From assembly GCF_014197535.1 (NCBI RefSeq), contig NZ_JACIFV010000020.1, positions 46,205 through 110,204 of the forward strand: 64,000 nt of DNA, read 5' to 3'. The first letter of the stretch is position 1, and each line of letters starts with the position of its first letter. Below, in pieces: positions 25,364 to 34,552 of the stretch. The notes under the pieces are model-generated. The model worked only from the letters and a program-made list of their open reading frames with translations, searched no databases and had not been told where the DNA came from. The stretch comes from Rhizobium aethiopicum (GTDB taxonomy: Bacteria > Pseudomonadota > Alphaproteobacteria > Rhizobiales > Rhizobiaceae). The translations under genes and the position numbers were made by a program.

Positions 25364-26539
25364 CTATTTTGTCACGAGCTTCGAGGAGGGGCTGAAATCC
25401 CCAAGCACAGCGTGGTCGTAGATGCGGTTGCGGGGCTCGGTCACACGAAGCCGATAGACGCTGGAGAAATCGAGGTCGCGGGCGACGAAGATCGAAACGA
25501 GCTCGCCCTGATGTTTCATGAGCGTCGGGGGAATGTTGATCGATTGCTCGACGGCGACCGCCGCGGCCTGCTGACCGGCACTGGTGGTATCTCGCGCTTC
25601 GACATCGCTGTCCTCCAGCCGGCTGCTGACATAGGAACTGGCATCACCGACGATCGACAGGAGCATTGCGCTGCCGAACCGCTCCCACCAATGGGTGTCG
25701 ACAAAACCGTCGATGCCGGCCCGGCCAAGCGCATCGGTTGCAGGCGACGCCAGAGTGATGATCACGCCTTTCGGCGTCTTTGCCCGGCTCCAGAGAACGA
25801 ACAGACGCTTTTGTCCACCCCGAATGCCGCCGCGATATTCTCCGACGATCTGCGTGCCTTTTTCCATCAGCACCACGCGGCCGTTATCTGAGAGAACGTC
25901 CCGGCTGATGACGCAGCTCGTAAACCCTGGCTGATCGGAGGAGAGCGCGGTTTCGAGAACGCAAGGAATGGATGTCCCCATGGCGACGATGAAATCGCGA
26001 TTGCCCAAAGTGCCGGCACGCGATCCCTGCAGTTGGGTCGGCATCAGCATGCGGTTGAAGCGTTGGTCCTCGTTTTCGCCCTGGCCGCCAAGGTTGCCGG
26101 CGGCGTTCGATCCAAGTGGGACATAGTTCGATTGAGCCTCGGCGCCAGCCTCCTCTTCCGGCCGGCGGGCTTGGGGTGACTTCCCGCCGCCATAGGCGAT
26201 GACAGGTGCACGGCGGGCAGCGTCGAGTAGCTTGTCATCGTCGGTCGGCGCCTGCTCGGCGGCAACAGGCGTCGGCAGCTGGACCTGCGGCGGTGTCGCC
26301 ACCGGCTCTGGCTCCTTCGCCGGTTCGAACTCCGATGTCTGCCGGATGACGACCCGCTCCTGCTGGGCACCGTCTGACGGTTTGTCCTGCCCTCGCATCG
26401 ACCAGAGCGCGAAGGCGACAAAGACGACGATCGCCAAGGCGACAGCGCCGCGTTTGAGGATCGGGTTATTGTCGAGGCGGCCGCCGGCCGACGTCTCGGC
26501 GCGCTCGCCCGGGATCTGGGTAATCTCTTCCTCGGCCAT
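25364..26539 (-). CDS. virB10: T4SS core-complex protein VirB10
   Basis: 391 residues. A cytoplasmic head, a single membrane helix (AVALAIVVFVAFALWSMRG, residues about 32-50), a proline-rich periplasmic linker (PEPVATPPQVQLPTPVAAEQ), and a C-terminal beta domain with GTSIPCVLETALSSDQPGFT, the family signature, and TQIVGEYRGGIRGGQKRLFV. The antenna region follows at IDGFVDTHWWERFG. It bridges inner and outer membranes with VirB7 and VirB9. Confidence 0.95.
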   Translation of the reverse strand: MAEEEITQIPGERAETSAGGRLDNNPILKRGAVALAIVVFVAFALWSMRGQDKPSDGAQQERVVIRQTSEFEPAKEPEPVATPPQVQLPTPVAAEQAPTDDDKLLDAARRAPVIAYGGGKSPQARRPEEEAGAEAQSNYVPLGSNAAGNLGGQGENEDQRFNRMLMPTQLQGSRAGTLGNRDFIVAMGTSIPCVLETALSSDQPGFTSCVISRDVLSDNGRVVLMEKGTQIVGEYRGGIRGGQKRLFVLWSRAKTPKGVIITLASPATDALGRAGIDGFVDTHWWERFGSAMLLSIVGDASSYVSSRLEDSDVEARDTTSAGQQAAAVAVEQSINIPPTLMKHQGELVSIFVARDLDFSSVYRLRVTEPRNRIYDHAVLGDFSPSSKLVTK

Positions 26540-26547
26540 GTCACCTC

Positions 26548-27405
26548 CTATTGCGCCGCGCCGGGCGGCGCCTTGACGACGCGCTCGACCGATGGTGACG
26601 TCGTGTTGGTCTCGGGATTGATGCCGACGCGATCGTAAGCTTCGTTGAACACGCAGAGGACGTCGCCGCCCCGGCGCAGGATGAACTTGCGGCTGATCGC
26701 GTGAACGAGGACGAGATTGCCGTCGACGGACTTCGGGACCAGGCTTTCGCTGCCATCGGAATTTTCCATGTAGATTGCCGGCATTTCCTGGTTGCCGGCA
26801 AAGGCGAAGGTGGTGACCTTGCCGTTGTCATAGACCGCTTGCGGCTCGAGCGCCTGGGATCCTTGTGCGGAATAACGCCAGTTGCGCGGTCCATAGGCTT
26901 CGTGAAGGGCAAGCACGCGATCGGCCTCACCGGCCTGGGCCGCCTGCGCGCGCGCAGCTGCTTCCTGCCGGCGCCGCTCCGCATCATCAGCAGGATAGCG
27001 ATATTTCACATAGAAATAGGTGTTCTGACCGGCGTCGACGCTGCCGTCACGGACGGTAAGCTCCATCTGATAGCTGCGGGTCGAGCCGTCCCGTCGTGTC
27101 GTCACGACCGAGATATTCGTCACCGGCTGGTTTTCCCGGGGCTTCAGGAACAGGATGTTGCCGGCCGGCGCCACTTCCCAGGCAACGCTGTTGCCGAGGG
27201 CGACATGAGCGATTTCCTCGTCGGCTTCGAATTCGACCTGCACCGAAGACCGGAGCGTTCCAACGACTTTGGTGATGTTATAGGGCTGGTAATCGACGAA
27301 ACGGATGCGGCTGTCCTGTGCGGCGCCGCGTGGCGTTTCGAGGGCGAGCGCCGCTGATGAAAACCCGGTGGCCAGGATGAGCGGAAGGAGAAAGTGCGGT
27401 CTCAA
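26548..27405 (-). CDS. virB9: T4SS core-complex protein VirB9
   Basis: 285 residues with an N-terminal signal peptide (LLPLILATGFSSAALALE). SRIRFVDYQPYNITKVVGTL opens the family domain; the C-terminal domain that pairs with the VirB7 lipoprotein starts near VLALHEAYGPRNWRYSAQGS and includes KSVDGNLVLVHAISRKFILR. Its start overlaps the last 4 bases of virB8. Forms the outer-membrane ring with VirB7 and VirB10. Confidence 0.95.
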   Translation of the reverse strand: MRPHFLLPLILATGFSSAALALETPRGAAQDSRIRFVDYQPYNITKVVGTLRSSVQVEFEADEEIAHVALGNSVAWEVAPAGNILFLKPRENQPVTNISVVTTRRDGSTRSYQMELTVRDGSVDAGQNTYFYVKYRYPADDAERRRQEAAARAQAAQAGEADRVLALHEAYGPRNWRYSAQGSQALEPQAVYDNGKVTTFAFAGNQEMPAIYMENSDGSESLVPKSVDGNLVLVHAISRKFILRRGGDVLCVFNEAYDRVGINPETNTTSPSVERVVKAPPGAAQ

Positions 27406-28073
27406 TTGATGGTCTCCGGATCGGCGCGATATTCGCTGACGACGAAGCCGAGCGGATTGGTCAGCCGGTCGGTCGAGGACATCGGAGCGTTGGCATAGGA
27501 GAAGGTCAGGGTCGCAACCCAGTGCGTGGTGCGCACCTCGTCACCGCGGGTCACGGTCCTCATATAGCGGACGGATGCCACATTGGCGTTGATCAGCGAG
27601 ATGGAAACAATGTTGATCCGCGACGTGGCGCTGCGGCCATAAATGTTTTGCGGGGAATCGGGATTGCTGCCGCGGTAGACTGCGGCAAATCGAGTCTGTT
27701 CCGGCTGCGTCGACAGCAAGGCGACGGTGCGGAAATTCTCCTCGCCCTCGCTCCAGACGTAGCCCTCGCGGGCGCGGACATATTTGGCCGCGAAATATTT
27801 GGTGACGGCCTCGTCGTAGGTGCCGGCGGTGGATGTCAGCGCCGAGACCACATCGACGATGCCGGTGGAATTATCGACCCGCACGACGAAGGGCTCGACG
27901 GTTTTCAAAGGAGTGAGGCCGGCAACGGCAAAGACGGAAACGGCAGCAAGCGTGCCGGCGCAAGCAGCGACGAACCAAGCGATGCGGGCGGAACGCTCGA
28001 CCTGGATCATCCGGTCCTGATCGAACCGGCGGGCTTTGTCGAAGTAACTTTTGAGGTTATTCGTGGTCACCAT
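27402..28073 (-). CDS. virB8: T4SS inner-membrane protein VirB8
   Basis: 223 residues: short cytoplasmic N-terminus (NNLKSYFDKARRFDQDRMIQ), one membrane helix (AWFVAACAGTLAAVSVFAVA) and a periplasmic NTF2-like domain with VVSALTSTAGTYDEAVTKYF and the conserved YVRAREGYVW. The start at ATG 28073 is one base after the virB7 stop; the open frame further upstream is the shadow of virB7. Acts as an assembly factor. Confidence 0.93.
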   Translation of the reverse strand: MVTTNNLKSYFDKARRFDQDRMIQVERSARIAWFVAACAGTLAAVSVFAVAGLTPLKTVEPFVVRVDNSTGIVDVVSALTSTAGTYDEAVTKYFAAKYVRAREGYVWSEGEENFRTVALLSTQPEQTRFAAVYRGSNPDSPQNIYGRSATSRINIVSISLINANVASVRYMRTVTRGDEVRTTHWVATLTFSYANAPMSSTDRLTNPLGFVVSEYRADPETIN

Positions 28074-28074
28074 G

Positions 28075-28356
28075 TCACTCGCCCTCGCATGGACGGTAGG
28101 AGCCCGCGACATCGAAATGCCCGAAAGCGGCCGGTGTGCCTGAAGATGGTTCCGACACATAGGAGGCAGCGTGGCTTGTCGGTTCAGCGGGAACGCCCCG
28201 CGTCGCCGGCTGCTCGCCTCCACTGTCCTGCCATTGCCACATGGCGCGGTTCAGCGGCCGGCGGGAATAACCATCACATTTCGGCAGCGGGTGGGACATC
28301 GAACCGCAGCCTACGAGACCAGCGGTCAGAAAAAGCGATAAAACGATTCGGAGCAT
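28075..28356 (-). CDS. virB7: VirB7-like lipoprotein
   Basis: A 93-residue lipoprotein: MLRIVLSLFLTAGLVGCGSM with lipobox LVGC, so the acylated Cys is residue 17. CDGYSRRPLNRAMWQW near residue 28 is the recognisable conserved part. It is longer than classic VirB7 (about 50 residues) because of a low-complexity Ser/Pro/Thr tail. Position between virB6 and virB8 fits VirB7. An in-frame ATG at 28386 would precede the signal by 10 residues. Confidence 0.8.
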   Translation of the reverse strand: MLRIVLSLFLTAGLVGCGSMSHPLPKCDGYSRRPLNRAMWQWQDSGGEQPATRGVPAEPTSHAASYVSEPSSGTPAAFGHFDVAGSYRPCEGE

Positions 28357-28395
28357 CCAAAAAACCTGTTCAATTATCTGAAGCATTGGTGGCCG

Positions 28396-29328
28396 TCATT
28401 CGGTCCGGCCTGGAGTCAGGCGGCGGCCGACGGAACGCGCGCCGCGGCCGACCGCTCTGACTGTGTGGGATGTCGCCCAGGCGAGCGTGCTTTCATGCGC
28501 ATCGCGGGCGGCGCCGTAGCCGTAGGTGAGCGACGCCCCGCCCGCCGCGAGAGCTGAAGCGATGCCGGGCAGTTGGTAGAAGACGTAGAGTGCGGCAACG
28601 CAAATGGCGCAGAGCGCGATCGGCCGCATAAGCACGTCACTATAGCTTTCGATCGCCGTAAACGTCGTGTCGATGCAGGTGATCAGTAGCGAGCCGATGG
28701 CAACGACAAGCACCTGCAGGACGACGAAATTGACAAGCTGGCCGATCCAGGATTCGGTAAAACGCCGGGTCGACTGGAACATGGCGAGCGCGATGAAGAT
28801 CGGACCGATCGCGAGCACGATAGCGAGCGCCAGTCGCGCGTAGAGCGACACGATGTAACCAATCGCCGCGACAAGAAAACTTGCGCCTATAACCAGCAGG
28901 CCGCCCACGCCGGTGACGATGTCGATAGGCCAGGAGCCCCGCGACCATATCTCTTTGGCGCACCTCTGGCCCTTATCCAGCAGGCTGTCGAATGTGGAGG
29001 CGCTCGGCGCCGCGCCGGAGTTCAGCGCCTGCGAGATCTCCTTTGGCAACGCATCGAAGAAGATGTTTGTGACATAGGTCTGATAGTCGCCGGCATTCCT
29101 GACCAGCATGACGATGATGGCGAGCTTCATCGCTCGGAAAGCGAATTCGAGGATCGGTTCCTGCACGGAGCCGCGCAGAACGAGATAACCGTAGAGCACG
29201 ACATAAAGTGTAAGTGCGGCCGTCAGCGGGCCGCTGACCCAGCTGGCGATATTCGAGGTGCCGGAGGAAATGAAGTTTTCCAGCGGTGTTTTGAACTGTC
29301 CGTCGACGAAGCTGAAGACCTGATACAT
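28396..29328 (-). CDS. virB6: T4SS polytopic protein VirB6
   Basis: 310 residues with about six membrane segments, for instance ALTLYVVLYGYLVLRG, MKLAIIVMLV, GVGGLLVIGASFLVAAIGYI, LALAIVLAIGPIFIALAMF and FVVLQVLVVAIGSLLI. The TrbL/VirB6 signature GPIFIALAMFQSTRRFTESW is intact. ATG 29328 follows the eex stop by 2 bp; upstream in-frame codons belong to the preceding gene. Forms part of the inner-membrane DNA path. Confidence 0.93.
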   Translation of the reverse strand: MYQVFSFVDGQFKTPLENFISSGTSNIASWVSGPLTAALTLYVVLYGYLVLRGSVQEPILEFAFRAMKLAIIVMLVRNAGDYQTYVTNIFFDALPKEISQALNSGAAPSASTFDSLLDKGQRCAKEIWSRGSWPIDIVTGVGGLLVIGASFLVAAIGYIVSLYARLALAIVLAIGPIFIALAMFQSTRRFTESWIGQLVNFVVLQVLVVAIGSLLITCIDTTFTAIESYSDVLMRPIALCAICVAALYVFYQLPGIASALAAGGASLTYGYGAARDAHESTLAWATSHTVRAVGRGARSVGRRLTPGRTE

Positions 29329-29330
29329 CG

Positions 29331-29564
29331 TCAGCCTCCCAACGATTTGCCCATCCGCTCCAGCCGCAGCTTGCCGTCGGCTGCCTCGGCGTTGCGGCAA
29401 TTCGGCGTATCGCGGCGTTCTCCCGGATTGTTACGGCATTCGCCGATGATTTTCACGAGCAGCGCATTGTCCGCCATGAACTCATCGACCGTGTAAATCT
29501 TCTCCGCCTGCGGGGAGCAGGCCGCCAGAAAAAGCATTGCCGCGCTAAAAAGAAGCCACTTCAT
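29331..29564 (-). CDS. EexN-type entry-exclusion lipoprotein
   Basis: A 77-residue lipoprotein: MKWLLFSAAMLFLAACSPQA with lipobox LAAC. The mature part IYTVDEFMADNALLVKIIGE followed by CRNNPGERRDTPNCRNAEAA matches the EexN family, small lipoproteins found between virB5 and virB6 in many T4SS loci and thought to limit redundant plasmid entry. It overlaps virB5 by 4 bp. The two additional Cys residues are typical. Confidence 0.85.
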   Translation of the reverse strand: MKWLLFSAAMLFLAACSPQAEKIYTVDEFMADNALLVKIIGECRNNPGERRDTPNCRNAEAADGKLRLERMGKSLGG

Positions 29565-30262
29565 TTGAGCGCCGCTCCCATCGTATCCATGCGCTTGCGC
29601 CAATCCTCGGCCTCGCGCTGTTCATCGACCTGAACCTGGGCCTGCTGGACCATCTGCAGACCCTGCATGCGCAGAACGTCGGTTTGCAGGAACGCGGTTT
29701 CAGCCTGGAGGCGAGCCTGCAGGTCGGCTATGTCCTTGGCATCGGCCGCACTTGAGATCTTCTCGCGAAGCTCATCGATGCCGTCGATGCGCTTGGTCGC
29801 CGCATCGTAAATCTGCTGGCCGAGGCTCATCTGCCCGGCGTTCCGGTTCTGAATGCGCGACAACTCCTGGGCATAGAAATCATTGGCATTCGTGCGATAG
29901 CTGGAGTTGTCCTGCAGGAATTTCGAGGCTGAGCTGCCGAAGACGCCGCTGCCGGAACCTTTGAACAGCCCCTCGATCGCGTTGAAATTCTGCGGAAGCG
30001 CCTTGCGGATCGAGGGATCGTTCAAGAGGCTGGCGACGTCGGCCATGTTGGTGATCTTGTTCAGCGAGCCGTAGAGCTGCTGGGCTTGCTGGAGCTGCTG
30101 GTTCAAGGCGTCGAGCTGGGACTTCAGCTGCGTGATGCTCTCGATCTGCTTGGCGATCGATGTCTGATCGATGACCGGGATGCCCTGGGCCGATGCCAGC
30201 ATCGCCGACGCCAAAAGAGCGGCCGATACAAACAATGGACGCATCGTTGCTGTTCGGATCAT
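29561..30262 (-). CDS. virB5: T4SS pilus-tip protein VirB5
   Basis: 233 residues. A signal peptide (RPLFVSAALLASAMLASAQG) is followed by a helical bundle rich in Gln: QIESITQLKSQLDALNQQLQ then QAQQLYGSLNKITNMADVAS, which is the VirB5/TraC pilin-adhesin signature. ATG 30262 has GAGGAGGAAG upstream and overlaps the virB4 stop by 4 bp. The upstream open frame is virB4 read out of phase. Minor pilus component and adhesin. Confidence 0.92.
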   Translation of the reverse strand: MIRTATMRPLFVSAALLASAMLASAQGIPVIDQTSIAKQIESITQLKSQLDALNQQLQQAQQLYGSLNKITNMADVASLLNDPSIRKALPQNFNAIEGLFKGSGSGVFGSSASKFLQDNSSYRTNANDFYAQELSRIQNRNAGQMSLGQQIYDAATKRIDGIDELREKISSAADAKDIADLQARLQAETAFLQTDVLRMQGLQMVQQAQVQVDEQREAEDWRKRMDTMGAALK

Positions 30263-32622
30263 GCTGTCTTCCTCCTCTGATGAAACACGGCAAGCCAGTC
30301 CTCCCGTCCCTCGCCGATCTCCGATCGGATGGCGTCGGCAAGTTCCACATTGGCGGTCCCGCCGGAGAGGATGGCGAGTTCGTCGGCGAAGCCGTTGAGG
30401 TTCAGCTCGGCGACGACACTGTTGTGCCCCTGCTTGACGATGAACCGGCGGCTTTCGACGGAGAGTTCGCGCGAAATGAGCTCGAATTCGCGCTCCGTCA
30501 GCTTGAAGCCGTCGACGTAGTCGGCGCGGTCGCCGCGCGGGTTCGGAAGAAAGATCTGCGTCGGGCACTGCTCGATGATGGTGTGGGCGATCGGCGAGAC
30601 GATGGCATCGCGCGGGCTCTGGGTCGCAAACAGCATTAGACCGTTCTGCTTGCGGATCGTCTTGAGCTTGTTCTGGGCGAGATCACGAAAGTCTTCGTCC
30701 TGCAGCGCCTTCCAGAACTCGTCGATGACTATGATGATGCGGCGCCCGTCGATCAGCTGCTCGATGCGGTAGAACAGGTAGGCCATCAACGGCGTGCGGA
30801 TCTCCTCGTTGTCGAGGAAATCGGTCATGTCGTAGCCGATGAACTTGGCGCCGATGCCGATATCGTCGGTCTCATTGTCGAAGACCCAGCCAAGCGGTCC
30901 CCCCTTCTCCCACCGTCGAAGACGTGCGGCAATGCCCTCGGGGTCGGTGTTGTTGAGGAAGGTGCGCAGGGCGCCGATGGAGCGACGCTCCACCGGCAGG
31001 TCCGCCACCCCGTCGAACGCCGAGGCGATGTCGCGTAACTCGGTGATCGATAGCTCGCCAGCGGATCGGACCAGCTTGGCGATCCAACCGGTGAGGAATA
31101 CTTTGTTTTCCGCAGTGAATTCCAGTGCTTTCAACGGCGCGCAGCCGGTGGAGACACCATTTCTCAGCGGCAGATAAGTACCGCCGGCTGCGCGCACGAA
31201 GAGATCGGCGCCGCGGTCCTTGTCGAAGAAGACCATATGCGGATCATGCTTTTCGAGCTGCGACAGCATGAAGTTCAAGAGCACCGTCTTGCCCGCACCC
31301 GACGGACCGCAGACAAACGTGTTGCCGAGGTCGCCGTGGTGAAAGTTAAAATAGAAGGGCGAACCCGAGGCGGTCTTGAGCATGGCGACCGCCGGTCCCC
31401 ACTCGTTGCCCTCCTTCTTGCCCGCCGGATAGGAATGATAGGGCGCCAGGGCTGCGAAGTTGCGCGATGTGATCGCGCCCGAGCGCGCCCGGTAGCGGAA
31501 ATTCCCCGGCAATTGCGCCCACCAGGCGGCCTCGAGCCCGAGATCCTCGCGGGCGACGACCGCGCCGCCACTGGTGAGGTAGGCGCGCGCCTTCGCCATG
31601 TGATCGGTCAGTTCCTTGACCGAAGGCGCGAAGACGGCAAGCGCAAGGTGATGTTCCCCGAGAACGAAGCGATTGGATTCGAGATCGTCCATCGCCTCGC
31701 CGAGCTCCTCGATCTGCGAGGCCGCCTTGTCGCCGGCGCTGACCATCTGGTTCTGCTTGCGGCCCATAATCGTGCGGGCATCGGCCTTTGAGGTAAAGGC
31801 GAAGGACTGCGTCAGGATGAACTCGAACGGTGAGGTCAGGATAGCGTCGAGCATGCCGCTGCGCGTGGTCGACGGATATTCCTTGAAGCCGAACATGCCG
31901 GCATAGCGGCTGTCGGCCTCGTGACGGATCTCGACGGTCTCGCGCCCGAAAATCACCCGGTCGGAATAGATCGCTGAGGAAATTCGTCCCTCCGTCAACG
32001 GAATCGGTTCCCGCCGGCCGCCGACGATCTGGTGGAGCACTTCGCTCGGCTCGGAAAACAGGATGCCGTCCTGTTCGTGGAGGGTGAGCAGCCGCGGCGC
32101 GAAGCGCTGCAGCCCGGCGACGACGTCCACCACGCGGTCACGCAGACGCTTCAGAGCCTGGCCGTCGAGCTCGGTAGCGGATCGACGGGCCTTACGCAGC
32201 CGTGAGAGAAGCTTGGCTGCCTTTTCGGCCGGATCCCGGCCGGGATGCCAGATAAGGGTGAGGTAGAGATCGTTGCGAAACAGGTCTTCCCTCACCATCC
32301 GCTCCCGATACCTCGCGTTCAGACCGTTAGAGAAGGGATTGGCGAAGCGTCCCTCGGGATAGGCATTGTCGCGGCGGCGCACCACATGCGTCCAAAGCGC
32401 CAGCCGCTCGTCCGCGATATTGCGATAGAGCGTGTTCAGGCCGCGGTGCAGGCCGTTGAGGTCCCTGACGTCTGATGTTTCAAAGGAAACGCCGTCGAGA
32501 GCGATCATCGTCATTAGCGCTCGGGATTCGAGCGAAATGGTCGTCTCGTCGACGTGCCTGACATAGGGAATGAAGGTCTCCGGCCCGAGCTCGCGCGATC
32601 GGAGCGTCGCAATGTTAGCCAA
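30259..32622 (-). CDS. virB4: T4SS ATPase VirB4
   Basis: 787 residues, the largest ATPase of the secretion system. The CagE/TrbE/VirB N-terminal domain covers about 170-380. Walker A is GPSGAGKT at residues 439-446; Walker B is RIIIVIDEFWKAL near 640; motif LMLFATQSPRDAIVSPIAHT is conserved in the family. It overlaps virB3 by 8 bp and virB5 by 4 bp. No truncation is seen. Confidence 0.95.
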   Translation of the reverse strand: MANIATLRSRELGPETFIPYVRHVDETTISLESRALMTMIALDGVSFETSDVRDLNGLHRGLNTLYRNIADERLALWTHVVRRRDNAYPEGRFANPFSNGLNARYRERMVREDLFRNDLYLTLIWHPGRDPAEKAAKLLSRLRKARRSATELDGQALKRLRDRVVDVVAGLQRFAPRLLTLHEQDGILFSEPSEVLHQIVGGRREPIPLTEGRISSAIYSDRVIFGRETVEIRHEADSRYAGMFGFKEYPSTTRSGMLDAILTSPFEFILTQSFAFTSKADARTIMGRKQNQMVSAGDKAASQIEELGEAMDDLESNRFVLGEHHLALAVFAPSVKELTDHMAKARAYLTSGGAVVAREDLGLEAAWWAQLPGNFRYRARSGAITSRNFAALAPYHSYPAGKKEGNEWGPAVAMLKTASGSPFYFNFHHGDLGNTFVCGPSGAGKTVLLNFMLSQLEKHDPHMVFFDKDRGADLFVRAAGGTYLPLRNGVSTGCAPLKALEFTAENKVFLTGWIAKLVRSAGELSITELRDIASAFDGVADLPVERRSIGALRTFLNNTDPEGIAARLRRWEKGGPLGWVFDNETDDIGIGAKFIGYDMTDFLDNEEIRTPLMAYLFYRIEQLIDGRRIIIVIDEFWKALQDEDFRDLAQNKLKTIRKQNGLMLFATQSPRDAIVSPIAHTIIEQCPTQIFLPNPRGDRADYVDGFKLTEREFELISRELSVESRRFIVKQGHNSVVAELNLNGFADELAILSGGTANVELADAIRSEIGEGREDWLAVFHQRRKTA

Positions 32623-32953
32623 GGCTGAGATCCCTTTCGTTGTAACGCCGGGTGAGCGTCAGAGGCGAGAGCGTGGCGCCGCCCCAATAGGCGGCATTGC
32701 GGGAACGGCCACGGGTTTCGATCCACGCGATCAGGATGCGAAACATATTGTGGTCGTGCTTGACGAGCGCGCGAAACAGGACATGAAAGACGATCCCGAC
32801 CAGCGCGTAGGCAATCGATCCGGCGGTGATGTAAAGGATGGTCGTCAGCATGATGTTGAGGCCCATCGCCTCCATCGTCACGCCGGCGATCATTGCCGGG
32901 CGCGTGCAAGCGAGGAATAGGATGTCTTCTTCGAGACTGGGAGCGCTTGCCAT
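32615..32953 (-). CDS. virB3: T4SS inner-membrane protein VirB3
   Basis: 112 residues. EDILFLACTRPAMIAGVTME is the VirB3 signature (LFxAxTRPAMxxGV), followed by two close membrane helices (NIMLTTILYITAG and SIAYALVGIVFHVLF). The start at ATG 32953 lies 5 bp after virB2. The same frame is open much further upstream but runs through virB2 and virB1. Partner of VirB4. Confidence 0.93.
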   Translation of the reverse strand: MASAPSLEEDILFLACTRPAMIAGVTMEAMGLNIMLTTILYITAGSIAYALVGIVFHVLFRALVKHDHNMFRILIAWIETRGRSRNAAYWGGATLSPLTLTRRYNERDLSLG

Positions 32954-32958
32954 GCCGA

Positions 32959-33258
32959 TCAGCCCCCGACGATCGTGTTGACCAGTTCGGTGGCGCCGAA
33001 AATGCCGCCGATGCCGATGATCCAGAAGCCAGCCCTCCTCAAATCCATGTAGCCGAACATCCAGGCAATGCAGATAATGATCACGGCGATCACCGCCAGC
33101 AGGCGGGCGATATTCCCGGTGAGCATATCGACGATGTTCTGTAGGACGCTTTCGATCCCGGCAGCCTGGGCGAAAGCTGGCTCCACCAAGCAGATGACAA
33201 TAGCCGCCGCCATGAGGGTGGATGCGGCAAAGGGGCGAAGACGGACTTTGGAAATCAT
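32959..33258 (-). CDS. virB2: T4SS major pilin VirB2
   Basis: 99 residues: a long signal sequence (RPFAASTLMAAAIVICLVEP, cleavage near AFA-Q), then a short pilin with two hydrophobic helices (IARLLAVIAVIIICIAWMFG and GFWIIGIGGIFGATELV). Typical prepilin size. Its start overlaps virB1 by 4 bp. Confidence 0.93.
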   Translation of the reverse strand: MISKVRLRPFAASTLMAAAIVICLVEPAFAQAAGIESVLQNIVDMLTGNIARLLAVIAVIIICIAWMFGYMDLRRAGFWIIGIGGIFGATELVNTIVGG

Positions 33259-33914
33259 TCACTTTGCTCCGATCGATCATTCTGAAAAACGAGAACCGAG
33301 GATTGCCGCCCTGAGCTGAACACGTCCCAGGATGCGGCCTCGACGGTTTGGGAGGATTGTTTCGCAAGCGCCGGCGCCGCCTCATCTTGCGGCTGCTCTC
33401 CAGGCCCGATCCGGCTATCGGGCTCGCCGATGGTGAGCGAGTCAAGCATCGGCGATAACCGCTTTGCTTCCTGGCGTACCTGCCTGTCATATTTGACCAT
33501 GGCGCCGAGAGATGGATCATCGCGGCCATAGTAGGACTGGAGCATCACCCTTTCGGCCTGAGCAGAATCCCCCGCGTGTAAAGCGGCGCGGTAGTATCCG
33601 TCGAGAAGCGTGGCCGTCGCCTTGAGGCTCAGGCAGGGATCGAAGGCGTCGGCGACGGATAGCTTCAATTTTTGAAGCGCCTCTATCGCGATACCGCCGA
33701 GCCCGATCTGAATATCCTGGTGATCGGCAATCAGAGACGTCGTGACCTCGATCGCCTCCGCCTTCGATGCGGGTTGAGCAGCGAGTGGTGGGCCGCTGTT
33801 GATGCGGATGGCGAAGGGCTGAAACCGGCTCTCAAGGCTGACAATGCCGGCCAGCGTCTCCACCTGAACCATCGGCGCGCAGGTTTGCGCGATTTCGACG
33901 AATGCAGCACCCAT
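33255..33914 (-). CDS. virB1: T4SS lytic transglycosylase VirB1
   Basis: 219 residues. An SLT-type domain begins almost at the start: VETLAGIVSLESRFQPFAIR carries the catalytic Glu (about residue 28), then IQIGLGGIAIEALQKLKLSV and FDPCLSLKATATLLDGYY. No signal peptide is evident with this start. The C-terminal 70 residues are a polar tail. It locally opens peptidoglycan for channel assembly. It follows the TrbM-like gene by 3 bp. Confidence 0.88.
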   Translation of the reverse strand: MGAAFVEIAQTCAPMVQVETLAGIVSLESRFQPFAIRINSGPPLAAQPASKAEAIEVTTSLIADHQDIQIGLGGIAIEALQKLKLSVADAFDPCLSLKATATLLDGYYRAALHAGDSAQAERVMLQSYYGRDDPSLGAMVKYDRQVRQEAKRLSPMLDSLTIGEPDSRIGPGEQPQDEAAPALAKQSSQTVEAASWDVFSSGRQSSVLVFQNDRSEQSE

Positions 33915-33917
33915 CGG

Positions 33918-34454
33918 TCAATACCAAACGCGCTGTTTACCGGCGCCGTCGATGGTGACATCGACATAGTGCGGCTGCGATCGCACATTCGGGCGCGTTG
34001 TCGGATAGCCGATGCACTGGCGGTGCCCGTCCACGCGCTGCCAATGTGGCGACAGGACCGAATTGTCGCGGGAAGTATAGTCGTTCCCATCCCAGCAGAG
34101 GCTGTTGCTCACCGGCTGCGGCGATGTCGATACGCAGGTTGCTTGCCGACCGCCGCGACCGCTATCAGTCGTGAGCTTGTACCCCGCATCGCAATAATAG
34201 GGTTCATAGCCAGGCCGCGAACTCTGAAAACCGACGCCGCTACAGGTCGGGAATGAGTGCCCCTCGGCAAGCTCCCGCCACAGCTTCTGGATCGGCGGCC
34301 GGCATTCTGCATATTGCGTCGGCCCGCCGGGATTGGAAAGGCATAGAATAACCTGGCATCCCCAATCCTCGGCCCGCGCTTTACTGCCGAAAATAAGATA
34401 GGGTGGCGCAACGAAGCAGACCGTAAGCAGTGAATTCAGGAGAAGGCTTTTCAT
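33918..34454 (-). CDS. TrbM-like secreted protein, first gene of the virB operon
   Basis: 178 residues with a signal peptide (SLLLNSLLTVCFVAPPYLIF, then SKARA). The mature start EDWGCQVILCLSNPGGPTQY followed by AECRPPIQKLWRELAEGHSF and PTC is the TrbM pattern (LCLSNPxGP, ECxPPIxKLW, FPxC). The eight-odd cysteines suggest disulphide bonds in the periplasm. It heads the operon; virB1 follows 3 bp later. Role in conjugation is inferred from position. Confidence 0.7.
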   Translation of the reverse strand: MKSLLLNSLLTVCFVAPPYLIFGSKARAEDWGCQVILCLSNPGGPTQYAECRPPIQKLWRELAEGHSFPTCSGVGFQSSRPGYEPYYCDAGYKLTTDSGRGGRQATCVSTSPQPVSNSLCWDGNDYTSRDNSVLSPHWQRVDGHRQCIGYPTTRPNVRSQPHYVDVTIDGAGKQRVWY

Positions 34455-34552
34455 GAACAGGATCCTTCGAGACGACGGCGTCCCATTGCGTTCAGGAGAA
34501 CCCGCTTTGCTCGCCCAGGTTTATACTGATCTATATAACACAGTTAAATGAC
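34455..34552. promoter_or_regulatory. Divergent promoter region of virB and the RctA-like gene
   Basis: 98 bp between the two divergent starts. GGTTTATACTGATCTATATAAC at about 34516-34538 is AT-rich and contains TATACT and TATATAA, which can serve as -10 boxes; TATACTGATCTATAT has partial dyad symmetry. In type II rhizobial conjugation, RctA represses virB and traA, so an operator here is expected. Confidence 0.4.
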